In this document: piece by piece, positions 1-6,440 of the stretch
Numbering within the stretch: the stretch's first letter is position 1
How the letters are laid out: each line of letters starts with the position of its first letter
Assembly: GCA_947441325.1 (NCBI GenBank)
Contig: CANETR010000131.1
Coordinates: 1-6,440 of the forward strand
DNA length: 6,440 nt
DNA from: Saprospiraceae bacterium
GTDB lineage: Bacteria; Bacteroidota; Bacteroidia; Chitinophagales; Saprospiraceae
Reading direction: 5' to 3'
Made by a program: the position numbers and the translations under genes
Notes under the pieces: model-generated
Seen by the model: the letters and a program-made list of their open reading frames with translations, nothing else
Told to the model about the DNA's origin: nothing
Databases searched by the model: none

Positions 1-103
1 ATATCATTTTCCAAACTTATTTGATTCGCTATTTATTCTTTGTGGTACAACTATCCGTAGAATGTTTCAAGATTCAATGTTATCAAATTTGAATGACCAT
101 CGT
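1..103. other. Edge region beyond the terminator, no identified gene
   Basis: All three minus-strand frames are closed by stops here, so no leftward gene runs through it. Two plus-strand frames are open from the window edge: one stops at 90-92 (TGA), the other at 176-178 (TAA), running through the terminator hairpin. The first could be the last 29 codons of a convergent gene ending just before the hairpin. Neither short peptide matches a family I recognise, and open frames this short occur by chance in AT-rich DNA. Confidence 0.3.
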
Positions 104-154
104 AAAAAAAATATGAAGAGGGATTATCCAAACAAATTGGATAATCCCTCTTCA
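104..154 (-). terminator. Rho-independent terminator closing the operon
   Basis: Reading the minus strand, a perfect 18-bp stem is formed by 154-137 and 131-114, with a 5-base loop at 132-136. It is followed at once by a T-rich run: T-A-T at 114-112 (the first T being the last stem base), with eight unbroken T's on the minus strand at 111-104. The stem includes a GGG/CCC block (120-122 with 146-148). It lies 54 bases beyond the stop of the LamG gene. The U-tract is on the minus-strand side only; past the other arm the plus strand reads aatattatgtc, so it should work mainly for the leftward operon. Confidence 0.93.
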
Positions 155-208
155 ATATTATGTCAAATTTCAACTTAATAGAGTTGTAATTATTATCTGC
201 TTAAAAAT

Positions 209-2884
209 TTACTCTATAAAGATTTTATAGCTTTGATATCCCTCATTACTTTGTACGATTAAGTGGTAAAATCCTGATTCCACATGACCTAGGTTTATAC
301 CTCTATTTCTATTAACAACAGGGAAAACATCTATTAGCTGACCTAATTGATTATATAACCTTACTTGCATTATTTCGATTGAACTAGATTCTATATGCAA
401 GTAATCTTGAACTGGATTTGGAAATAACCTGATATTAGGTTGATTATTATTTAAGTCGACATTTGTTGAAACACATGCAGAATCGGTTCTGAATGTGAAT
501 GTTCCAGACCAATTGCTGATCAGGCTATCACAATCTGTTTTGATTCGGAAAGTATAATCAGTATTGTTAATTAGTCCCGTTAATGTGAATGGATTTGAGT
601 TGGCATTTGTTAAAATTCCCAGATTTGGCTGAAAGAGCGTACTAGGAGCCCACTCGATAACCCAATCGACATTTGTTGAACTCCAAGAAATAATAGCGCT
701 GTTACAAGTAGTTGAAAGAACTTGAATAGATGAGGGTTCAGAACAAGGATCTACTGTAGAAAACCCAAATGGACCAACCCAAGTACTTTGATTATTGGCT
801 GCACATGTAACCTGTACATAAAACTCATAGTCAGTTCTAGCAGATAAACCAGAAATACTCAATGTTGTAGTACTTACATTTGAGATTAAATTTCCATTCC
901 CCAAAGAAAATCCTGCCGGACCCCATTCGATGTTATATGAAGTGCCGAAACCATCCCAAGACAAAACAGCTCTAGTATCAAAAATCGAATCGACATTTAG
1001 GTTAGTGGCATTTAAGCAATTGTTAGCAATAAAATCGGCTATGATAAACTCTCTACGCCCTGAAACTGAATCAATCCTAATATTATTAAGCGTTGTTGAT
1101 AAATTGGCACTTGGGTCTACTACCCAGGTACTAGCTGCATTGTGAGGCCTTTGATAGAGATTCAAAAAGGATTCATTTGACATTGCATCGGAATAAGATG
1201 TGTAATCGTACAAAACATTGAAATTGGATGGATTCGTGGAAAAAACACCAAAATAATTATTTGTATTGCCTCTGTTCCAAATTCCGTTACTAAAATTTGG
1301 TGTATCTCTAACCATATAAATATGTACACCCTGAGGATTGAGACTTACATTTTCAATATTTAAAGATCCTTGATTGGCACTACTCAATAATAAATTTTGA
1401 GACTGCCAATTTCCTGGGTATAGAAAAACACTTGTATCGCCAATTGGAGCCTCAGAAATTTGATGTGCATTAGCAAGATTCATATTCGTTAATACCCCAT
1501 TATGGTTATTGTTAGATGCATCGTAAGCTATGCTTGCAACCGATTCGTCCAATCTCCAATAAGCGTATAGTCCAGTTTCGTTACCTATTAGTTTTCGACA
1601 CATAGTACTTCTTATTTCTGACTCAGAACGTGCCACACTCCAAATTCTTACTTCATCCAAAGAACCGTCGAAAGCATTAGTTTCATTGTCATCCTTATAC
1701 ATTCCAATAGATAACCAAGAATCTGCATAATTAATATTCCCTGCTTGAGCGTTACTGGTATTTTCAAGTATTCCATTAACGTAAATTTTCATACTTGCCC
1801 CATCAAATACCCCTGCAACATGATACCATTCATTTTCATTGAAGCTATTGCTTGTTTCTAAGTAGGTAAGTGTTGTTCCAGTGGTAAGAGAAAAACCAAA
1901 TTTATTGTTATCACGCACTTCTAGGTCCCAACCTCTTTCAAAAGTTTGATTATCTTGAATAAAGGCCAACATAGCATCCCAGGTACGAAACCGATTTGGT
2001 TTAACCCAAGTTTCAACAGTTAATTGAGCTGAAGGCAAGCCTATAGATGATGCACTTACTTTATTCCCACCATTGCCTGAGCAATCTATCCAATCATTTA
2101 CACCATCAAAATCAACCATATAACCTGCCCCAATTTCTGTTTGTGAGCATCCAATTGTTTGTAAGTTTCCATTTACCCAAAAAGCTGATCCAATAAGCGT
2201 ACCATTACTGGTACCTTTGCTATCTGCTACTGTTGTTCCGGTACCCTCGTCCAATTTCCAATAATGAATTAAGTCGGCATAAGATGGATGTGAAGCATCT
2301 AGATAGCGGCAACGCCATGCTGCAGATTCTGATAAAGGTAAAACTTTATTCCAAATTCGAATGTCAGCCATTTGACAAGTAGCAGCCGAATTGTAGTTTG
2401 CAGTACCATCTTGAGCAATCTTGACGGTATTACCGGAGTTTATATTGCCAACATTTGACATACTAACAGATTGTAATAAGATACCATCAATATACAAACT
2501 TAGGCTTCCGTTTCTATCAAAAGTAACCAATATGTGATGCCATTGATTGTCATTTACTGTACCAGCCAACAAATCGGCCCTTGCGCTACCATCTCCTACA
2601 TTTACATCAATACCTGTACCATTGTTACCTAAAGCAATGTTCCATCCATCATTTGATCCATTTGCCCAGTTTTTATCTGAAATTAGAGAAGGGTCGCTTG
2701 TCCAAGCAGCAGTTTTCAACCTGAATTCAATAGAAAAATCTTGACTATTGCCAAAATTTGGCACAAAGCTAGTATTAATGTAGTCGGCACTTGCACCAAA
2801 TTGTACAGCATAAAATGATTGAGCAATTAGTGTCGACTCAAGAGTAAGAAACATGATAATTGCAAGAAAATATGACTTTTTCAT
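209..2884 (-). CDS. Large secreted LamG / fibronectin type III protein with T9SS sorting domain
   Basis: This 891-residue extracellular protein has no recognisable catalytic domain and is probably a binding or adhesion protein. Residues 1-22 are a signal peptide (ending LIAQ), odd in having Glu16 close to its hydrophobic stretch. A first LamG/concanavalin-A-like domain covers about 24-212 (WHHILVTFDRNG, YIDG, MADIRIWN, YWKLDEG). A second covers about 255-447 (VETWVKP, WYHVAGVFDG, IYVNG, GSLDEVRIWSVARSESEI, YWRLDES). Residues about 480-620 form a further beta-rich region that I cannot name. Two fibronectin type III-like domains follow, about 622-711 and 713-801, with typical W-x-GPF-x-F-x-T ends and cysteines at 623, 694, 714, 727, 785 and 804. 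Residues 816-891 are a type A T9SS sorting domain (IRLFPNPVQDYLHIE, VRLYNQLGQLID, ESGFYHLIV). The gene begins 17 bases after the hydrolase stop with no Shine-Dalgarno, implying co-transcription. LamG domains often bind carbohydrate or protein; the actual ligand cannot be told from sequence. Confidence 0.92.
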   Translation of the reverse strand: MKKSYFLAIIMFLTLESTLIAQSFYAVQFGASADYINTSFVPNFGNSQDFSIEFRLKTAAWTSDPSLISDKNWANGSNDGWNIALGNNGTGIDVNVGDGSARADLLAGTVNDNQWHHILVTFDRNGSLSLYIDGILLQSVSMSNVGNINSGNTVKIAQDGTANYNSAATCQMADIRIWNKVLPLSESAAWRCRYLDASHPSYADLIHYWKLDEGTGTTVADSKGTSNGTLIGSAFWVNGNLQTIGCSQTEIGAGYMVDFDGVNDWIDCSGNGGNKVSASSIGLPSAQLTVETWVKPNRFRTWDAMLAFIQDNQTFERGWDLEVRDNNKFGFSLTTGTTLTYLETSNSFNENEWYHVAGVFDGASMKIYVNGILENTSNAQAGNINYADSWLSIGMYKDDNETNAFDGSLDEVRIWSVARSESEIRSTMCRKLIGNETGLYAYWRLDESVASIAYDASNNNHNGVLTNMNLANAHQISEAPIGDTSVFLYPGNWQSQNLLLSSANQGSLNIENVSLNPQGVHIYMVRDTPNFSNGIWNRGNTNNYFGVFSTNPSNFNVLYDYTSYSDAMSNESFLNLYQRPHNAASTWVVDPSANLSTTLNNIRIDSVSGRREFIIADFIANNCLNATNLNVDSIFDTRAVLSWDGFGTSYNIEWGPAGFSLGNGNLISNVSTTTLSISGLSARTDYEFYVQVTCAANNQSTWVGPFGFSTVDPCSEPSSIQVLSTTCNSAIISWSSTNVDWVIEWAPSTLFQPNLGILTNANSNPFTLTGLINNTDYTFRIKTDCDSLISNWSGTFTFRTDSACVSTNVDLNNNQPNIRLFPNPVQDYLHIESSSIEIMQVRLYNQLGQLIDVFPVVNRNRGINLGHVESGFYHLIVQSNEGYQSYKIFIE
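1345..1366 (-). repeat. Copy 2 of the exact 22-bp repeat
   Basis: This is the partner of 5085-5106, lying in the unnamed middle region of the LamG protein (residues 507-513, SLNIENV). A second, shorter exact repeat of 15 bp inside this gene (456-470 and 666-680, both encoding STNVD) suggests that recurrent short beta-strand peptides with favoured codons may explain such matches. Confidence 0.5.
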
Positions 2885-2901
2885 AAGAGTTAGTTGCTAA
2901 C

Positions 2902-4110
2902 TTAATTTATGATAACTTTTTGTGTTTGGCTGCGATTTTTTTCATCGGTAATTTTGACAAAATAAACCCCAGACGTTAATTGAATATTATCGAAGTTTAT
3001 CGCTGTATTACCATACATCATCGTTTCTTTACTTGTTATCAGACGACCATTCACATCAACTATCGAACATAACAGTTTGCCTTTTGCATTGTCTACCAAA
3101 ACTTTAAAATTGCCATCGTTTGGATTTGGGAATATGCGAATATTGTACGATTGTGAAACAGTATTAGTAACGCTAGTCAAGGTATCGGCGGGGTCAATAC
3201 ACCATGATTTTCCATCCAAATTCCAATCAACTTGTGCCTCGGGATCGACGCCTATCAGTAAATGATCTAAGGCAGTAACGGCTATATCTGCGAGAACGGG
3301 GGCGTTTAACCATTGATTAGGATCTGACATATCAACAGTTATTTGCTGAGTTGGAACAGTAGAACCAATTGCAGCCCACCAAATTTCTTTTTCAAATGTA
3401 GTATTTCCACCATGTCCAAACCCAATGCCACCATGATCGGTTGTTAGCAAAATAAGCCAATCTTCAGTTCCATTTATATAACCCGGGCGAGATCTGAGGT
3501 AGCTTAGTATTTGACCAACCTGACCGTCGACTGTTTGAATTTGATTCATATATGATGGTATGATAGGGCTAAAACCATTACCGTGACCAGCAGCATCAAC
3601 ATCGTCAATGTGCACAAAAAGTACATCTAAATCAGGATCGAGTAATTGAATTTGAGCCGCCGAAACAACATCATTATCTGTATTGACTACTAACTTACTA
3701 TCCCAACCTTCGTTATAAACAAGGTTACTCATTGGACCCCAAGAAGTAATCTGAACTGCTTTTAAAGTAGGACGAATTTCTTTGGCTCGTTTAACAAAGT
3801 ATGGATAATCATTGTAGTTACTATTGGTATAATTGTTATTGGTTACACCATGTTTATTTTCCCATACTCCTGTAAGCATAGTTGACCAAGAGGGTCCACT
3901 TACCGTTATACCAAGATGCCATGAGGTAAAAGTATATAAACCCTGTTGAAAAAGTGTGTCGAGATTTGGAGTACTTGCTTGTTGTAAAGCATCGGACCGA
4001 ACGCCATCAATACCTATAAATAGTACTTTGCGTTCTCCATTTTGAGCGCTCAACTGTATTGTTGCCATTAAGAACAATACTAAACTCAGGATTGTGTTAG
4101 TTTTCATCAT
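2902..4110 (-). CDS. Secreted type I phosphodiesterase / alkaline phosphatase superfamily hydrolase with T9SS sorting domain
   Basis: This 402-residue protein is predicted to hydrolyse phosphate mono- or diesters outside the cell with two bound metal ions. Residues 1-23 form a signal peptide ending in LSAQ. The catalytic domain spans about 27-305. FIGIDGVRSD supplies metal ligand Asp35. SGPSWSTMLTG carries the likely nucleophile Ser71, two residues before Pro73, where nucleotide pyrophosphatases have Thr in TxPN. DDVDAAGHGNGF supplies Asp172 and His176, TTDHGG supplies Asp225 and His226, and GFGHGGNT gives a probable last ligand, His233. The domain ends near WNLDGKSW. Residues about 322-402 (IRIFPNPNDGNF, IVDVNGRLITS, LTSGVYFVKI) are a type A T9SS sorting domain, so the protein should cross the outer membrane and be surface-bound or released. 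The start is one of two adjacent ATGs (4110 or 4107). No Shine-Dalgarno is present; the bases before it are AT-rich. It lies 66 bases after the receptor and 17 before the LamG gene. The exact substrate is unknown. Sulfatase or phosphonate hydrolase activity is less likely but not excluded. Confidence 0.92.
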   Translation of the reverse strand: MMKTNTILSLVLFLMATIQLSAQNGERKVLFIGIDGVRSDALQQASTPNLDTLFQQGLYTFTSWHLGITVSGPSWSTMLTGVWENKHGVTNNNYTNSNYNDYPYFVKRAKEIRPTLKAVQITSWGPMSNLVYNEGWDSKLVVNTDNDVVSAAQIQLLDPDLDVLFVHIDDVDAAGHGNGFSPIIPSYMNQIQTVDGQVGQILSYLRSRPGYINGTEDWLILLTTDHGGIGFGHGGNTTFEKEIWWAAIGSTVPTQQITVDMSDPNQWLNAPVLADIAVTALDHLLIGVDPEAQVDWNLDGKSWCIDPADTLTSVTNTVSQSYNIRIFPNPNDGNFKVLVDNAKGKLLCSIVDVNGRLITSKETMMYGNTAINFDNIQLTSGVYFVKITDEKNRSQTQKVIIN

Positions 4111-4176
4111 TTTAAATTGGATTGCTTTTATAAAAATTAAATTTCCAAAAGTTATTAGTAAATATGTTTTTTGTAA

Positions 4177-6440
4177 CTAATCAATAGATTTTTCCTTATT
4201 TGGTAGTTGAAATTTAACACCAATTTGCCCTCTCACAGAATAGTACTCTGTTTGTATTGGATGTGCCCTGCTCCCCCTGTAAATTCGAAAAGGAGCATTT
4301 AGCAAATTATTAAACTCAGCAAATGCCGTTAAGTATTTGTTGAATTTAAAAGAAAACGAGGCATCTAGACTCCATATTTCGTCCATAAATATATCATAAT
4401 CAGTATTCTGATGTAATAATCTAAGATTGTTAGGATCGGCAGCATCCTCGGGATAGGTATTCAATTCCATAAGGAATGGCCCTCTGTAATTCAGCGCTAA
4501 GCGAGCAATTACTCCATACTTTTCGTAGAAAATAGCCGTATTAAAGAGCTGATTCGCTTGCCTAGGCAGAGGTTGTTTCATATCTCGACCAGGTACTTTC
4601 ATGTTAGAATAAATATAGCTATAGTTTACGTTTAACCCAAAACCTGACAGAAACGATGGAAGAAAATCGAATCGACGAACTACATTTGTTTCAAGTCCAA
4701 CTACATGAGAAATATCGGCGTTTTCGTAACTACGCACTATAGTTCCAACCAGCGTCCCAATTTGTTGAGATAAAAGTGGATTATTGGTCGAAAATATATG
4801 CCCCTCGATCCTTTTGTAAAAACTACCAATAGATGCTAAGCCGATGTTCTTGAAAAAATATTCAAATGTCATATCAAAATTCCAGGCAAAAGATGGCTTT
4901 AATGCTGGGTTGCCAAACTCCAATACTTGGTTTGTATAAAGCCAAACGGGTGATCCTGGTTTAGTTTCATTAAAATTTGGTCTTCTCATTGACCTTCCTG
5001 TCGAAAACCTGATGTTAAAATCCGATATCGGCGAATAACGTATATGAAAACTCGGAAAATAATTGAGGTAATTGTATGATGAATTTACATTTTCAATATT
5101 TAAAGAAACCGAGCCGCTCGTTGAATCAATTGTTGAAATTATCGAATCGGCATTCATATTCAAAGTGGTATTCTCAAATCTAACACCTGCTGTAATGTTC
5201 AATTTTTTTCCATACTGGTAAGTTCCCATAAAATAGGCTGCATGAACATTTTCCTTATAACGAAAACTACCACCTGCCGCTGCACGTCTCAATTCTATTG
5301 TTACAGCTTCATTTTCGACAAGAACATTTTCTTGATTTTCAACAAATTGGTCTATACTTGGTACAGTTAAAAAGGGATAAGTCTCCCAATAATTTTGATA
5401 TGGATTGTTAAGTTCTTGCAAAAATCCACCATTGGTATTCACCGGCGATGCCTCGAAATCACTAATGGGTATACTACCCGATGAAGCTGGATTACTGATG
5501 TCTTGAGACCAAGTATGTATACCGCGATTTCTTTCACCAATTTTGAATCTTGATTTAAATCCTCCCTTAAGGATGAAACTGTTGTTAAATTTATACTCAA
5601 AATCAAGTTGTCCTATGAAAGGATCTTTTTCAACAGCTGTATTTAGTTCACTGTAGGCCTCGTTAAACTCAAATTCACTCAATAGTACAGGATCGCGCAT
5701 TAAAGGTTGTATGTTATTTGGATTATCGCCCACTCCTGCAATACTATCTGCATTTGGGAATTCTATTTCACCAAAAACGGGATGATTAATAAAGTCTATA
5801 TACTGCATCCCTATTTGGTCATTACCAATAAGTTTTAACTTTAGGCTCGATGTAGGATCATAAACCTGGTCTAAAAAAACAACATTTGTTTTGTGGAAAC
5901 GGATTACATGATAACCGTTACGACTATCTTTTTTAGTAAAGGGAACCTGTCCATAACCAAAACTATTGCTATAAGATGCGGCTTTCCATTGTATGTTCAA
6001 CTGCTTTTTTTTAGTCAAATGAACCTTTCCTCCTAGTTCACCACCCCAAAATCGCATTTGCATTATATTGTGTATATTTTGCAGTTCCAAAGTAGCCCCA
6101 GTTCCTGTAGCATACCTAAACATCATTTTTCTATTCCACTCATTATCGTCCATTCTTCCGTGAACTGCTTTAATATAAATATTAGCCTGTTCATTGATTC
6201 TATAATCTGCAGATGCATTTAAACCAACTGTTTGTCTTCTCCCTAAATAATCTCGAAGTTCTAACCTGTTTATCCCATGATTGAAGTTACTCCCATAGAT
6301 GACCTCAAAATTGTCCGTTGCCCATGATCTATTGTAAATTGAAGCACTCAATAAATAACCAAATTTTCCTTTTGCTATTCGGTCGCCATATGTGAGCGCG
6401 ATGTCATAAAGTGGTTTTTGGGCCTGTGCATTGAATCCGC
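4177..6440 (-). CDS. TonB-dependent outer-membrane receptor, C-terminal part (5' end outside window)
   Basis: This is the beta-barrel part of a TonB-dependent receptor, an outer-membrane channel that imports ligands using energy passed on by TonB-ExbBD. There are 753 complete codons before the TAG stop. The frame is open to the window edge: a TTG at 6349-6351 is an internal Leu codon, because the 29 codons before it read on in the same style (YGDRIAKGKFGYLLSAS). Receptor hallmarks, numbered from the first visible codon, are NYLNYFPSFHIRY (about 456-468) followed by GRSMRRPNF, FGNPALKPS (about 508-516), and FYKRIEGHIF (about 540-549), with alternating polar/hydrophobic strands throughout. No cysteine is visible. 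The signal peptide, any carboxypeptidase-like N-terminal domain and most or all of the plug lie upstream. The last strand (RGQIGVKFQL) is followed by a short charged tail, PNKEKSID, instead of ending on an aromatic residue. The ligand cannot be read from the sequence; the downstream hydrolase hints at a phosphorus-containing one. The family call is firm, the substrate is not. Confidence 0.93.
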   Translation of the reverse strand, partial: GFNAQAQKPLYDIALTYGDRIAKGKFGYLLSASIYNRSWATDNFEVIYGSNFNHGINRLELRDYLGRRQTVGLNASADYRINEQANIYIKAVHGRMDDNEWNRKMMFRYATGTGATLELQNIHNIMQMRFWGGELGGKVHLTKKKQLNIQWKAASYSNSFGYGQVPFTKKDSRNGYHVIRFHKTNVVFLDQVYDPTSSLKLKLIGNDQIGMQYIDFINHPVFGEIEFPNADSIAGVGDNPNNIQPLMRDPVLLSEFEFNEAYSELNTAVEKDPFIGQLDFEYKFNNSFILKGGFKSRFKIGERNRGIHTWSQDISNPASSGSIPISDFEASPVNTNGGFLQELNNPYQNYWETYPFLTVPSIDQFVENQENVLVENEAVTIELRRAAAGGSFRYKENVHAAYFMGTYQYGKKLNITAGVRFENTTLNMNADSIISTIDSTSGSVSLNIENVNSSYNYLNYFPSFHIRYSPISDFNIRFSTGRSMRRPNFNETKPGSPVWLYTNQVLEFGNPALKPSFAWNFDMTFEYFFKNIGLASIGSFYKRIEGHIFSTNNPLLSQQIGTLVGTIVRSYENADISHVVGLETNVVRRFDFLPSFLSGFGLNVNYSYIYSNMKVPGRDMKQPLPRQANQLFNTAIFYEKYGVIARLALNYRGPFLMELNTYPEDAADPNNLRLLHQNTDYDIFMDEIWSLDASFSFKFNKYLTAFAEFNNLLNAPFRIYRGSRAHPIQTEYYSVRGQIGVKFQLPNKEKSID
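5085..5106 (-). repeat. Copy 1 of an exact 22-bp repeat shared by two coding regions
   Basis: These 22 bases in the receptor gene are identical, on the same strand, to 1345-1366 in the LamG gene. The match ends sharply: both flanking bases differ. It encodes SLNIENV in the same reading frame in both genes (receptor residues about 445-451 from the first visible codon). It may be chance plus shared codon preference; no mobile or regulatory role is evident. Confidence 0.5.

Noticed and set aside
12..19. TAAGTTTG on the minus strand, matching the Bacteroidota -7 box
   Set aside because: There is no TTTG at the right distance upstream, and any gene it would serve lies outside the window.
294..310. 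Mobile element or phage signs anywhere in the window
   Set aside because: There is no transposase, integrase, long terminal inverted repeat or change of base composition. The short repeats seen are within coding regions.
930..3265. Plus-strand open frames at 930-1145, 2547-2744 and 3077-3265
   Set aside because: They lie wholly inside well-supported minus-strand genes and encode low-complexity peptides with no recognisable domain.
4132..4162. Possible Bacteroidota promoter before the hydrolase gene: TTTA, 19 bases, TAATTTTT on the minus strand
   Set aside because: The spacing fits the TTTG-N19-TAnnTTTG pattern, but both boxes miss a key G in very AT-rich DNA, so chance is the simpler explanation. 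An internal promoter is not excluded.
4111..4176. Terminator or riboswitch in the receptor-hydrolase gap
   Set aside because: Only weak 4-5 bp inverted matches are present, with no GC-rich stem followed by a T-run, so read-through is expected.
6349..6351. TTG as a start codon for the receptor gene
   Set aside because: The frame stays open to the window edge with 29 more codons of receptor-like sequence, and a start here would leave a barrel with no signal peptide or plug. It is an internal Leu codon.

Overview
The window looks like chromosomal DNA from a Bacteroidota bacterium of the gliding, T9SS-bearing kind (Flavobacteriia, Cytophagia, Saprospiria or relatives; I cannot place it more finely). 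The evidence is two proteins ending in type A type IX secretion sorting domains, a TonB-dependent receptor of Bacteroidota style, AT-rich DNA, and gene starts with no Shine-Dalgarno sequence. The basis is family recognition from translated sequence; no database search was possible.

The layout is simple and all on the minus strand, so it reads from right to left. From 6440 to 4177 is the C-terminal 753 residues of a TonB-dependent outer-membrane receptor whose start lies outside the window. After a 66-base gap comes a secreted phosphodiesterase/alkaline-phosphatase-superfamily hydrolase (4110 to 2902). After only 17 bases comes a large secreted protein with two LamG domains and two fibronectin type III domains (2884 to 209). 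A strong intrinsic terminator (154 to 104) closes the set. The leftmost ~100 bases hold no identified gene, though two plus-strand frames are open from the window edge.

The three genes probably form the end of one operon: same strand, short gaps, no terminator between them, and one good terminator after the last. A reasonable but unproven reading is a surface nutrient-uptake unit. The LamG/FN3 protein would bind a polymer, surface or partner, the hydrolase would cleave a phosphate ester or phosphodiester outside the cell, and the receptor would import the product or a related ligand. No SusD-like lipoprotein is seen in the window, so this is not shown to be a SusCD pair. I found no mobile element, CRISPR array, RNA gene or clearly new system. 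The families present are known ones, and the interest lies in their combination.
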